A DNA stretch of 64,000 bases from Hyphomicrobiales bacterium (GTDB taxonomy: Bacteria > Pseudomonadota > Alphaproteobacteria > Rhizobiales > HXMU1428-3): assembly GCA_021775425.1 (NCBI GenBank), contig JAJFHX010000004.1, positions 62,001 to 126,000 of the forward strand, written 5' to 3'. The translations under genes were made by a program, and so were the position numbers. The notes below the pieces were generated by a model, which saw only the letters and a list, made by a program, of their open reading frames with translations, was not told where the DNA came from and did no database searches. Positions 37,502-49,336 of this stretch are shown in pieces. Within the stretch, counting starts at the first letter, position 1. Every line of letters starts with the position of its first letter.

Positions 37502-39430
37502 GTGCGATTGAAAAAACTTAACGGGGCTCATAATTTAACATCTCAAAGCGGGAATGCACCCGGCGAAAATTGTAGAGCCGCCATTTACCTTCTTGACAAT
37601 AGATTTATGTCCTCTTGGGTACTGGCGCTTTGCCTTGGTGTTTTTTTCCTGTTTTCTTCGTCTCTTCATGTAATGGCGGGGGAAAAGCGGCACGGTCTTT
37701 CTACCTTTGGTGCCCTTAAATATGGTTCTGATTTTAAGCATTTTGAATATGCCAACCCGGATGCACCAAAGGGAGGTAAACTCTCTCTCATCGGCACGGC
37801 TGCAAAAGTCACATTTGACAGTTTCAATATGTTTGTTCGCAAAGGTGATAGTGCGCAAGGTCTTGAATATTTATATGACAGCCTGATGGTGCGGGCGTTT
37901 GATGAACCCGATGCGGTCTATGGCCTGCTGGCGAAAACGGCAGAACTTCATGATGACAAAAAGGGTGTGACCTTTGTGCTTAGAGATGAGGCCCGGTTCG
38001 CTGATGGAAGCCGGGTGAAAGCCTCTGATGTTGTTTTCACGATCAACATTCTTAAAACTGAAGGACACCCGCGGTTTCGTGTTGCTTTAAGAGATGTTGA
38101 GCTTGTTGAAGCTATTGATGATTTAACAGTGCGGTTTCGTTTCAAAGGTGACCAGACCAGAGACTTGCCGCAGCGAGTGGCGGAACTGCCGATATTGCCT
38201 GAAGCCTTTTATAAAACCGTGCCGTTTGAAAAATCTGGTTTAGATCGCTCCTATGGTTCAGGCCCTTATAAAATCGGTGAATTTCAACAAGGGCGTTATG
38301 TGCGCTTTATGCGGCGGGATGATTACTGGGCAAAAGACCTGCCGGTGAATAAGGGCCGGTATAATTTTGATGAGCTGCGCTATGAATATTTCAAGGACCG
38401 GGGGGCTGAGTTTGAGGCCTTAAAGGCTGGTGTGTTTGACCTTCGTGAGGAGTTCACATCTAAGGACTGGGCCACAAAATATGATTTTGACGCCGTTCAA
38501 AAAGGCAAGGTGATTGTTGACACGATTGCCGATAACAACCCATCTGGCACGCAAGGATTTTTTATCAACACGCGTCGGGAAAAGTTTAAAGATGTGCGGG
38601 TGAGAGAAGCGATTGGTCTCGCCTTTGATTTTGAGTGGACCAATAAAAATCTTTTTTACAAACTCTATACTCGGACAGGCAGCTATTTTGAGAACTCACC
38701 TTTAAAAGCGACCGGCAAGCCTTCAGAGGCTGAGCTGAAATTGCTGTTGCCGTTTAAAGACAAATTACCGCCAGCCGTTTTCGAGCCTGTTGCGCTGCCG
38801 CCCAAAAGTGATGGCTCGGGCCAGGACAGACGAAATTTACGAAAGGCTTCAATGCTGCTCAAAGCTGCCGGGTGGGGCATGAAAAACGGTGTCCGCACCA
38901 ATGCTGCTGGCGAGACTTTTCAGCTTGAGTTTCTGACCTTTAGCCCGAGTTTTTCACGCATTATATTGCCGATGGTGCGCAACCTTAAAACCATTGGCAT
39001 TGATGCGACCCTGCGGAATGTGGACCCGGCACAATATCAGGAACGGTTAAAAGGGTTTGATTATGACCTCACCACATCAAGGTTCACCATGCGGTTAACA
39101 CCTGGGGTGGAACTTCGAAACATGTTTGGCTCTGCTGCTGCTGATCAGCTTGCCAGTTATAATCTTTCTGGGATTAAAGACCCGGTTGTGGACCATCTGA
39201 TAGACCAGATTGCAGCAGCTCAGAGCCGGGAGGAAATTGAAACTGCGGCGCGTGCGCTTGATCGGGTATTAATCGCTTCGTTTTACTGGGTGCCACACTG
39301 GTACAAGGCGAAACATAACATTGCTTACTGGGATAAATTTTCGAGGCCTTCTGTAAAACCTCTCTATCACCGGGGGATTATTGATCTCTGGTGGTATGAC
39401 AATGATAAAGCGGCCAAATTTGTTAAGTGA
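37502..39430 (+). CDS. Oligopeptide ABC transporter substrate-binding protein (YejA-like, copy 2)
   Basis: A 642-residue paralogue of the preceding gene, separated by 36 nt. The binding domain begins KHFEYANPDAPKGGKLSLIG, and the block RVREAIGLAFDFEWTNKNLFYKLYTRTGSYFENS matches copy 1. GTG 37502 has AAGGG 9 nt upstream, but ATG 37607 begins directly at a typical signal peptide (WVLALCLGVFFLFSSSLHVMA), so the true start is uncertain. Two binding proteins feeding one permease would widen the range of peptides taken up. Confidence 0.87.
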   Translation: MRLKKLNGAHNLTSQSGNAPGENCRAAIYLLDNRFMSSWVLALCLGVFFLFSSSLHVMAGEKRHGLSTFGALKYGSDFKHFEYANPDAPKGGKLSLIGTAAKVTFDSFNMFVRKGDSAQGLEYLYDSLMVRAFDEPDAVYGLLAKTAELHDDKKGVTFVLRDEARFADGSRVKASDVVFTINILKTEGHPRFRVALRDVELVEAIDDLTVRFRFKGDQTRDLPQRVAELPILPEAFYKTVPFEKSGLDRSYGSGPYKIGEFQQGRYVRFMRRDDYWAKDLPVNKGRYNFDELRYEYFKDRGAEFEALKAGVFDLREEFTSKDWATKYDFDAVQKGKVIVDTIADNNPSGTQGFFINTRREKFKDVRVREAIGLAFDFEWTNKNLFYKLYTRTGSYFENSPLKATGKPSEAELKLLLPFKDKLPPAVFEPVALPPKSDGSGQDRRNLRKASMLLKAAGWGMKNGVRTNAAGETFQLEFLTFSPSFSRIILPMVRNLKTIGIDATLRNVDPAQYQERLKGFDYDLTTSRFTMRLTPGVELRNMFGSAAADQLASYNLSGIKDPVVDHLIDQIAAAQSREEIETAARALDRVLIASFYWVPHWYKAKHNIAYWDKFSRPSVKPLYHRGIIDLWWYDNDKAAKFVK

Positions 39431-39607
39431 TTTACCTTTTTGTCATGTTCTCTTATGTTGGCATTTGCTAATGTCTGACGGGCTGTTGAATGGTATCCAT
39501 GTTTGACATGTGACAATAAACTGATTGAGAATTAAAGGCTTAAAGGACAGGCCATAATTGACTGCATTTAAGATGAAAAGAATGACTACAGGGAGCAAAC
39601 CAACTAT

Positions 39608-40723
39608 ATGACCGCCTATATAATCAGACGGCTTCTGCTCATATTTCCTACTCTTTTTGGTATTATGGCACTTACCTTCATCATCATTCAATTTGCGCCT
39701 GGTGGCCCTGTTGAGCAGGTGATTGCCCAGCTTTCTGGCACGGATGTGGATGCTTCAACCCGTGTGGGCGGTGGTTCGGGCGGGGATTTTGGCGGCGCGA
39801 ACCCGGCGACACAGGCGGGTGATGCTTCACAGGTCAATTCAAAATACCGCGGTGCGCAGGGGCTGGATCCTGAATTTATCAAAGAGATTGAGAAGCAGTT
39901 TGGTTTTGATAAGCCGCCGCTTGAACGTTTCTGGCTGATGATATGGAATTATGCGCGGTTTGATTTTGGCAATAGTTATTTTCAGGACAAGGCGGTTGTA
40001 GACCTGATTATTGAAAAAATGCCGGTTTCGATTTCGCTTGGTCTCTGGATAACGCTGCTATCTTACGGCATTTCTATTCCGCTTGGCATTCGAAAAGCTG
40101 TCAGTGATGGTTCTCGGTTTGATTTATGGACCAGCGGGGTGATTGTTGTTGGTTATGCGATTCCGGGGTTCTTGCTGGCCGTATTGCTGATTGTGCTTTT
40201 TGCCAGTGATAATTTTCTCAATATATTCCCGCTTCGTGGGCTTTATTCTGAAAATTTTGACGAGTTAAGCTGGTATGAAAAAATCGGTGACTATTTCTGG
40301 CACCTGACACTGCCGTTAATCGCGATGTCTGTTTCAGCCTTTGCGACGACGACATTTCTGACCAAGAACTCGTTTCTTGATGAGATTAAAAAGCAATATG
40401 TAATGACGGCCCGGGCTAAGGGCCTTAGTGAGCGCAGTGTGCTTTATGGCCATGTGTTTCGCAATGCGATGCTGATTATTATTGCCGGTTTTCCGGCTGC
40501 GATCCTGACTGTTTTATTTACTGGTTCGATTTTGATCGAGACGATCTTCTCGCTCGATGGATTGGGGCAACTTTCATTCAGGGCGATTTTCCAGCGTGAT
40601 TACCCGGTGATATTCGCTAACCTTTATATCTTCTCTCTGCTTGGTTTATTTGTGAACCTTATCTCTGACATTGTTTATTCTCTGGTGGATCCGAGAATCG
40701 ACTTTGAAAGCCGGGAGGTTTAG
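39608..40723 (+). CDS. ABC transporter permease (YejB-like)
   Basis: A 371-residue inner-membrane permease with six helices. The N-terminal MTAYIIRRLLLIFPTLFGIM and the EAA-like loop TARAKGLSERSVLYGHVFRNAM are family hallmarks. A Gly/Ala-rich insert (about residues 50-85) separates helix 1 from the remaining helices, as in other YejB proteins. It is the third gene of the transporter operon; 4 nt separate it from the YejE start. Confidence 0.92.
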   Translation: MTAYIIRRLLLIFPTLFGIMALTFIIIQFAPGGPVEQVIAQLSGTDVDASTRVGGGSGGDFGGANPATQAGDASQVNSKYRGAQGLDPEFIKEIEKQFGFDKPPLERFWLMIWNYARFDFGNSYFQDKAVVDLIIEKMPVSISLGLWITLLSYGISIPLGIRKAVSDGSRFDLWTSGVIVVGYAIPGFLLAVLLIVLFASDNFLNIFPLRGLYSENFDELSWYEKIGDYFWHLTLPLIAMSVSAFATTTFLTKNSFLDEIKKQYVMTARAKGLSERSVLYGHVFRNAMLIIIAGFPAAILTVLFTGSILIETIFSLDGLGQLSFRAIFQRDYPVIFANLYIFSLLGLFVNLISDIVYSLVDPRIDFESREV

Positions 40724-40727
40724 ATTT

Positions 40728-41972
40728 ATGGATATCCGGCAGATATTATTGCGCATCTGGTCTTTTGTGGCGGCTCCGTTTAAGTGGCTATTTCGGATGG
40801 TCTTTTTCTGGACAAGGACTGACCTGACGCCCATTAACGCGCGCAGACTTCAGAACTTTAAAGCCAACAAGCGTGGTTTCTGGAGCCTGATCATATTCAC
40901 GATCCTGTTTTTTCTCACATTGTTTTCTGAGTTTATCGCCAATGATAAGCCGCTCATTGTGCAATATAAAGGGGGGTACTATTTTCCTGTTGTGAAGTTT
41001 TATCCCGAAACTGCATTTGGCGGTGAATTTGAAACCGAGGCAATTTATCGCCGGCATGATGTGGCCTGCCTTATCAGGACGGGCGGCAATGAGGACTGTT
41101 ATGACAAGCCTTCTCTTAAAGCGGCACCGGGTGTGGACGCCGGGTGGATGTTATGGCCGGTTATTCGCTATTCCTATTCAACGGTAAACGATTATATCCC
41201 GACAGCGGCTCCCTCCGCGCCGTGGTGGACATTTGAAAAGGAAAACCTTTGTAAGGTTTATGATGAAGGCGTGAACAGCCCGCACTGTACGCTTGGTAAT
41301 TTTCACTGGCTTGGCACGGATGATAATGGGCGGGATGTATTGGCCCGGGTGTTTTATGGTTTCAGGATATCGGTACTGTTTGGCTTGATTCTGACGATTA
41401 TTTCGTCAATCGTTGGTGTTTCAGCCGGCGCTGTTCAGGGGTATTTTGGTGGCTGGATTGACCTTATCTTTCAGAGGATTATTGAGCTTTGGTCGTCTAT
41501 CCCGCAATTATTCGTATTGCTGATTGTCGCGGCGGCGCTGGTGCCTGGGTTCTGGACTTTGCTTGGTATTATGCTGATTTTCAGCTGGGTGGCTTTGGTC
41601 GGTGTGGTCAGGGCGGAATTTTTGCGGGCGAGGAATTTTGAATATGTCAAAGCGGCGCGCTCGCTTGGGCTCAGTAATTTCAAGATCATGTTCCGACATC
41701 TTTTGCCCAATGCAATGGTCGCGACCATTACGATGATGCCGTTTATTCTTTCCGGCGCTTTGACCACCCTCACCTCGCTGGATTTCCTCGGCCTTGGTTT
41801 GCCGCCGGGTGATCCGTCCCTTGGTGAGCTCCTCAAACAGGGGAAGGAAAACATTGAAGCGCCCTGGCTGACGATCACGGCATTTGTGGTCATCGCGCTG
41901 ATGCTCAGCCTGTTAATTTTCATCGGGGAGGCTGTTCGTGATGCCTTTGACCCGCGCAAGACATTTAAGTGA
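40728..41972 (+). CDS. ABC transporter permease (YejE-like)
   Basis: A 414-residue permease. After the first helix (about residues 50-70) comes a large periplasmic loop of about 150 residues carrying FHWLGTDDNGRDVLARVFYG, then the BPD_transp_1 domain with the coupling loop AARSLGLSNFKIMFRHLLPNA. GGAGG 8-12 nt before ATG 40728 sets the start; the ORF extends 57 nt upstream. It pairs with YejB. Confidence 0.93.
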   Translation: MDIRQILLRIWSFVAAPFKWLFRMVFFWTRTDLTPINARRLQNFKANKRGFWSLIIFTILFFLTLFSEFIANDKPLIVQYKGGYYFPVVKFYPETAFGGEFETEAIYRRHDVACLIRTGGNEDCYDKPSLKAAPGVDAGWMLWPVIRYSYSTVNDYIPTAAPSAPWWTFEKENLCKVYDEGVNSPHCTLGNFHWLGTDDNGRDVLARVFYGFRISVLFGLILTIISSIVGVSAGAVQGYFGGWIDLIFQRIIELWSSIPQLFVLLIVAAALVPGFWTLLGIMLIFSWVALVGVVRAEFLRARNFEYVKAARSLGLSNFKIMFRHLLPNAMVATITMMPFILSGALTTLTSLDFLGLGLPPGDPSLGELLKQGKENIEAPWLTITAFVVIALMLSLLIFIGEAVRDAFDPRKTFK

Positions 41973-41989
41973 GGCGGGAGATGAGTGAT

Positions 41990-43624
41990 ATGACAAATAA
42001 TAATGAAACTCTGATTGAGGTCAAAAACCTTTCCGTCGCTTTTCAATCAGGCGATATGGTGCAAACTGTTGTGAAAGGCGTAGACTTTGACATTAAGCGC
42101 GGGGAAACCGTGGCGCTTGTTGGTGAAAGTGGCTCAGGCAAAACGGTATCAGCACTGTCCATCATACGGCTGCTTCCTGGATCTGCTTCGCACCCAACGG
42201 GAGAGATTATTTATAACGGCAAGGATATTCTTAAATTATCAGAAAATGAAATTCGGGGGCTGCGCGGTGATCAGATCTCAATTATTTTTCAGGAACCGAT
42301 GACCTCACTGAACCCGCTGCACAGTATAGAAAAACAGGTCGGTGAAGTTCTGAAATTGCACCGCGGAATGGAAGGCCCGGCACTTCGGAAACGGGTACTT
42401 GAGCTTTTGGATAAAGTCGGCATTCCAAATGCTGAAAATCGGCTTAAGGCCTACCCACATGAGCTTTCCGGCGGGCAGCGGCAGCGGGTAATGATTGCCA
42501 TGGCGCTTGCGTGTGAGCCTGACCTTTTAATTGCTGATGAGCCGACGACCGCGCTTGATGTGACCATTCAGGCGCAAATTCTGGAGCTGCTGCTTTCTCT
42601 TAAAGATGAGTTTGGCATGGCGTTGCTATTGATAACCCATGACCTTGGCATAGTGCGCAAAATGGCGGACAGGATTTCTGTTATGAACCAGGGGGAGATT
42701 GTTGAGCGGGGGGCTTGTGAAGATATATTCAACAATCCGCAACATGACTATACCAAACACCTTCTTTCCGCTGAACCTTCCGGCTTACCGCCAACCGAAG
42801 ACCTTTCCGCCCCTGTTATTATGGAAACGAAAGACCTTAAAGTCTGGTTCCCGATTAAGGCCGGGGTGCTGCGCAAAACGATTGACCATGTGAAGGCCGT
42901 AAACGGGGTTTCGCTTATGGTGCGGGAGGGGCAGACGGTTGGCGTAGTTGGTGAAAGTGGCTCGGGTAAAACAACGCTGGGGCTGGCTTTGATGCGGCTG
43001 ATTTCTTCTGATGGGCCGATTGTTTATCTTGGAAATCCAATTTCTGAAATGAATTTTAAAGAACTCAGACCCTTGCGACGTGATTTACAGATTGTGTTTC
43101 AGGATCCTTATGGATCGCTCAGCCCGAGGATGTCGATTGTTGAGATTATTGGTGAAGGGCTTGAAATTCAGAACCCTGAACTTTCAACCCTTGAGCGGCG
43201 AGCACGGGTTGCGACGGCGCTTGAGGAAGTCGGGCTTTCTACTGACATGCTTGACCGGTACCCGCATGAGTTTTCAGGCGGGCAACGCCAGCGGATTGCG
43301 ATCGCCAGAGCGATGGTGCTGGAGCCGAAGTTTGTTATGCTGGATGAGCCGACAAGTGCGCTTGATATGTCCGTTCAGGCGCAGATTGTTGACTTGCTTC
43401 GTGAATTGCAAAAGAAACATAAGCTGGCGTTTTTGTTTATCAGCCACGACCTGAAGGTTGTCAGGGCACTTTCAAATCATGTATTGGTGATGAAGAACGG
43501 CAAGGTGGTTGAAGAGGGGTCTGGTCAGCAGATTTTTGAAGCGCCACAACATGACTATACCAAGGCTTTGCTTGCTTCTGCATTTGATGTTTCGGTTAAG
43601 CATCAGGAAAGTCTTGAGGGGTAA
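41990..43624 (+). CDS. ABC transporter ATP-binding protein (YejF-like, two ATPase domains)
   Basis: A roughly 544-residue protein with two fused nucleotide-binding domains. Walker A motifs are [12 protein letters not shown] and [14 protein letters not shown]; signature motifs are [15 protein letters not shown] and [15 protein letters not shown]; Walker B segments are [12 protein letters not shown] and [11 protein letters not shown]. Each domain ends with the oligopeptide-type ABC_tran C-terminal extension. The start is ATG 41990 or 41981; GGGAG is best placed for 41990. It powers the YejABE-type importer. Confidence 0.94.
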   Translation: MTNNNETLIEVKNLSVAFQSGDMVQTVVKGVDFDIKRGETVALVGESGSGKTVSALSIIRLLPGSASHPTGEIIYNGKDILKLSENEIRGLRGDQISIIFQEPMTSLNPLHSIEKQVGEVLKLHRGMEGPALRKRVLELLDKVGIPNAENRLKAYPHELSGGQRQRVMIAMALACEPDLLIADEPTTALDVTIQAQILELLLSLKDEFGMALLLITHDLGIVRKMADRISVMNQGEIVERGACEDIFNNPQHDYTKHLLSAEPSGLPPTEDLSAPVIMETKDLKVWFPIKAGVLRKTIDHVKAVNGVSLMVREGQTVGVVGESGSGKTTLGLALMRLISSDGPIVYLGNPISEMNFKELRPLRRDLQIVFQDPYGSLSPRMSIVEIIGEGLEIQNPELSTLERRARVATALEEVGLSTDMLDRYPHEFSGGQRQRIAIARAMVLEPKFVMLDEPTSALDMSVQAQIVDLLRELQKKHKLAFLFISHDLKVVRALSNHVLVMKNGKVVEEGSGQQIFEAPQHDYTKALLASAFDVSVKHQESLEG

Positions 43625-43628
43625 TGGA

Positions 43629-44267
43629 ATGAATGAAACCACTGATCAATATGACCTCACATCAGGAGCTGCGGATTTTCTCAATGAAGAAGAACCTTAT
43701 CAGCTGTTTACGAACTGGCTAAGCGATGCGGAGCGGGCTGAACCGAATGACCCGAATGCGATGGCTCTTGCAACAGTGGATGAAAGCGGGTTGCCAAATG
43801 TGCGGATGGTTTTGCTCAAAGGGTTTGAAAAGGACAGTTTTGTTTTTTACACCAACCTTGAAAGCACTAAGGGCAATGAGATTAAATCTGCACCTAAAGC
43901 GGCACTTTGTTTTCACTGGAAGAGTTTGCGCCGGCAGATCAGGGTGCGGGGGATATTGAGCCCGGTTAGTGAACAAGAGGCTGATGAGTATTACCATTCA
44001 CGGCCACGGGGAAGCCAGATCGGGGCCTGGGCTTCGAAACAATCCCGCCCGCTTGAAGGCCGTTTTGCGCTCGAAAAAGCGGTGGCGTCGATGACTTTGA
44101 AATATGGCGTGCTGGAAATTCCGCGCCCGGATTACTGGTCAGGTTTTAAGTTAAAACCGCTCGAGATAGAATTCTGGCATGACAGGCCATTTCGCCTACA
44201 TGACAGATTGCAATTTAAACGCGCTTCTGTTGATGACCCGTTTGAGCGTTCTCAACTTTACCCATAA
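43629..44267 (+). CDS. pdxH: Pyridoxamine 5'-phosphate oxidase
   Basis: A 212-residue FMN-dependent oxidase that makes pyridoxal 5'-phosphate. Signatures are [68 protein letters not shown] and the C-terminal [18 protein letters not shown] 43629 starts 4 nt after the YejF stop. The ORF continues upstream in frame inside yejF but this is not the gene. Transcription from the transporter operon is likely. Confidence 0.95.
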   Translation: MNETTDQYDLTSGAADFLNEEEPYQLFTNWLSDAERAEPNDPNAMALATVDESGLPNVRMVLLKGFEKDSFVFYTNLESTKGNEIKSAPKAALCFHWKSLRRQIRVRGILSPVSEQEADEYYHSRPRGSQIGAWASKQSRPLEGRFALEKAVASMTLKYGVLEIPRPDYWSGFKLKPLEIEFWHDRPFRLHDRLQFKRASVDDPFERSQLYP

Positions 44268-44535
44268 TCATCTCCCTTTAAATCTTTTTTGATTTTTGCC
44301 GTAATTGGGTGATTTCCTTTCTTTTTTTCAGTGAGAATAAAAAGTTTTCCTCACCTGCGGAATTAGTTGTTAGCTCGCTGTTGAGCAATGACTGAGCGTT
44401 CGAATTTTGGGTAGGGCTTTTCAATTCTGGCTGGTATAAAGGCTATGTTTTTGGCTCTGGCATTTCTTTAGATAATATTTCGCTGGTGCAGGCATTGATC
44501 AGTTAAACGGTGAACTACAGGATTTCTAACCCGGC

Positions 44536-45390
44536 ATGAATTACAGGCAATCGTTTCGAAAATCGCGTCTGGCTGAATGGGGCTTTAAACTCGCTGTTAT
44601 CAGTGCGCATATCGTTGTGTTTACCGTGTTGCTGCATCGTTATGCATCGCAATCAACAGCGGTGTCACTCAATCTCCTGCAAATTGGGTTTGTGGGGGCG
44701 CTGGTGGCGTTTGTAGTCTCTATTGTCGCGGCGTTTCAGATATGGAATAAACTGCTTTCCGGGTTTGCCAAGTCAATTTTTGGGGCTGTGATTGCGTTGC
44801 TGGTTCTGGTCTGGCCGATAATGATGCTGCCGGTTTATTTCGCCACGCCTAAGATTTATGATGTTTCAACAGACATCAAAACACCGCCGGAATTTGATGA
44901 GCTGAAAAAATTCCGCGCCTTTGGCAGCAACCCGACGGATTTTCGATACAGAGTGCCGTTCGACCCGGATGTGAGGCCGCTTCGGATATTGGTGCCGGGG
45001 CAGGATGCGTTTGACTTTGTCAGGCAGCTTGTTATTAAGCGCAAATGGGAGCTGGTCGAAGCCAAACCACCTGGAGAAGATGGGAATGTTTCTTATATCG
45101 AAGCGGTTGATCGCTCGTTAATTCTGGCGATGGCTGATGACATCGTGATCCGCATTCGCTCAAAGGGGGCACAAAGCGTGCTCGATATTCGATCCGCTGC
45201 CAGATATGGCTCTTATGATCTGGGCCGCAATCAGGATCGTATCATTGAGTTTCTTGATGATTTTATCTCTCAGAGTGAAAAGGTGAGCCGGATTGCTGAG
45301 GGTGAGCCTTTGTTTCTTGACCCGCGCAACAGAAAGCGGATCAGGCGGGTGCCGAATAAACAACCCATTGAAGAACCGGCAGAACAGTAA
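44536..45390 (+). CDS. DUF1499 membrane protein
   Basis: A 284-residue protein with about three N-terminal helices (residues 15-105), then a soluble domain with SYIEAVDRSLILAMADDIVIRIR and LDIRSAARYGSYDLGRN, matching DUF1499. The function is unknown. It stands alone after pdxH, and its C-terminus is acidic. Confidence 0.87.
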   Translation: MNYRQSFRKSRLAEWGFKLAVISAHIVVFTVLLHRYASQSTAVSLNLLQIGFVGALVAFVVSIVAAFQIWNKLLSGFAKSIFGAVIALLVLVWPIMMLPVYFATPKIYDVSTDIKTPPEFDELKKFRAFGSNPTDFRYRVPFDPDVRPLRILVPGQDAFDFVRQLVIKRKWELVEAKPPGEDGNVSYIEAVDRSLILAMADDIVIRIRSKGAQSVLDIRSAARYGSYDLGRNQDRIIEFLDDFISQSEKVSRIAEGEPLFLDPRNRKRIRRVPNKQPIEEPAEQ

Positions 45391-45434
45391 TGGCCTGATT
45401 TTGCAATCAGATCCATTTTGCCGACCTACTATCC

Positions 45435-46364
45435 TCAGCTTTTCACTATTTTAAATTTTGAATTGAGCGCTGGTTTTGTCTCTGTTTCAATCAGGCCCTG
45501 TTCGCATAAATGTTCAGCATGAGCGAGGATTGAGAGGGCTGCGGCGGGAAGCACTTCTGGCTTTACATTGGGGTACATCAGCGGCACGAGCTCTTCAATG
45601 GTTGAAAGGCCAGTTTTGATATGGTCGTGAATGGCAGTTTCGCGCCACTTACGGTGCATTAAAAATGCTTTGACCAACCGCTCTGGTGTGCGGGCCTGGC
45701 CGCCATGGCCGGGTAGAAATCTTTCATAATTTCCGCCCAGTAATTTTTTTAATGAACTGAGATAAGCGGCCATGTTGCCCTCAGGCGGGATGATGACGCT
45801 GGTGTTCCAGGCCATGACATGATCACCGCTAAACAGCAGTGGCTCAGTAAGATGCGCGAAGCAGAAATGATCTGGTGCATGGCCGGGGGTATGAATAGCG
45901 CGAAGTCCCCAGCTTTCTCCTTTGATTTCGTCACCGTCATGGAGGGTATGATCTGGTGCAAAAGAGGTATCGACAAAGCCTTCATCGGGCGGAGTTTCAC
46001 TGAGGCGCCGCGCGCCGCGATTTTCTGTAATCGCCGCATGCGCATAAACCGGGGCCCCAGTTTTTTGCTTTAACTCATTGATTGCCCCCGAATGGTCTTT
46101 ATGGGTGTGGGTAAGGAAGATGTGGGTAAGCTGCTCGCCTTTGATGGCAGATAAAATTGCTTCTACATGGGCGCTGTCATCAGGGCCCGGGTCAATCAGT
46201 GCGACGTTTCCTTTGCCCAGCAGATAGGTATTGGTGCCGTTATGGGTCATGGGCCCTGTATTGCCCGCAACGATCCGCCGCACACCCGGCCAGATTTCCC
46301 GCGCGATGCCATGGGTGAAGGTCATTTCCATATGAAACGGAATTTGCGGTTTCTGGATGGTCAT
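45435..46364 (-). CDS. Metallo-beta-lactamase-fold hydrolase
   Basis: A 309-residue hydrolase with the zinc-binding THTHKDHSG motif (HxHxDH), downstream metal ligands in HTPGHAPDHFCF and LLFSGDHVMAW, and a C-terminal helical domain. The N-terminal GPMTHNGTNTYLLGKGNVALIDPGP resembles the LACTB2 or glyoxalase II-like RNase branch. The start is ATG 46364; the ORF extends 57 nt upstream. The substrate is not evident. It lies downstream of thiC on the same strand but with 150 nt between. Confidence 0.86.
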   Translation of the reverse strand: MTIQKPQIPFHMEMTFTHGIAREIWPGVRRIVAGNTGPMTHNGTNTYLLGKGNVALIDPGPDDSAHVEAILSAIKGEQLTHIFLTHTHKDHSGAINELKQKTGAPVYAHAAITENRGARRLSETPPDEGFVDTSFAPDHTLHDGDEIKGESWGLRAIHTPGHAPDHFCFAHLTEPLLFSGDHVMAWNTSVIIPPEGNMAAYLSSLKKLLGGNYERFLPGHGGQARTPERLVKAFLMHRKWRETAIHDHIKTGLSTIEELVPLMYPNVKPEVLPAAALSILAHAEHLCEQGLIETETKPALNSKFKIVKS

Positions 46365-46515
46365 GTGGGTTTTGTGTTTCCTTTGATCATTTAGCGGGCG
46401 CTCGACGGATAATTTAATCACGTTTGATGCTAAAGAGAGGCACCCGCAGTCTGAGATTTACTCACTTAGCGAATGCCTCTTATGTTTTTGTTATTGCTGT
46501 AATAATTCTGGCGAA

Positions 46516-48863
<2,348 letters not shown>

Positions 48864-49030
48864 TTCATCTCCTCTTCTTTAGCAGTCGCTTGTTATCCTG
48901 CTTTGGGCATTGGAGAAGAAGTTGAGAGAGGTTTGAATTAAACTGACCTGCCGTTTGGTTTCTTGTTGCTGATGGGCGAAATGTTCTATTTTAATGCCGC
49001 ATTGCAAATGAATAACAAAGACTTAGCTCT

Positions 49031-49245
49031 CAAACTCCGTCCCTACGCCGGTATGAGCCGGATCAGGTTTAAAGGGTTAAGTCGAATGACTCTCTCAGCT
49101 CTTTGATATTCAGCAGCGTAATGATGTCGATTTATTGTATCGATTTATTGTTTTTATTATTTTTTTTCAGCACGTTTCGCCTGATTGGCGTGATCGGCTG
49201 TTGTTTTGCTGCGGGTTATTCAAAATTGAGCACCCCTCGGATTTG
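49031..49245 (-). promoter_or_regulatory. TPP riboswitch with long P3 insertion
   Basis: The 3' half is textbook: CTGAGA (49098-49093), then ACCTGATCCGG, CATACCGGCGTAGGGA. The expected 5' half GAGGGGTGCTC lies far upstream at 49238-49228. P1 forms from CAAATCCG (49245-49238) with CGGAGTTTG (49039-49031, one bulged G). The P3 base forms from GCTC (49231-49228) with GAGC (49101-49098), then TTTGA with TCAAA and GCAGC with GCTGC. About 126 nt lie inside P3, including a second hairpin. A normal switch is about 100 nt. It precedes the small membrane gene and thiC. Confidence 0.85.
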
Positions 49246-49336
49246 CTTACATTGGGCCTTTTCAGGGAGAATTTCAAGTCCAATCAGATTAATAAATTTA
49301 AAGCGGGGTATAAATATAACTTCACTGAAAATAATT

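Noticed and set aside
46436-46480. AGAGGCA...TGCCTCT inverted repeat downstream of thiC as terminator
   Set aside because: The loop is over 30 nt and the T-run is on the wrong side for thiC transcription.
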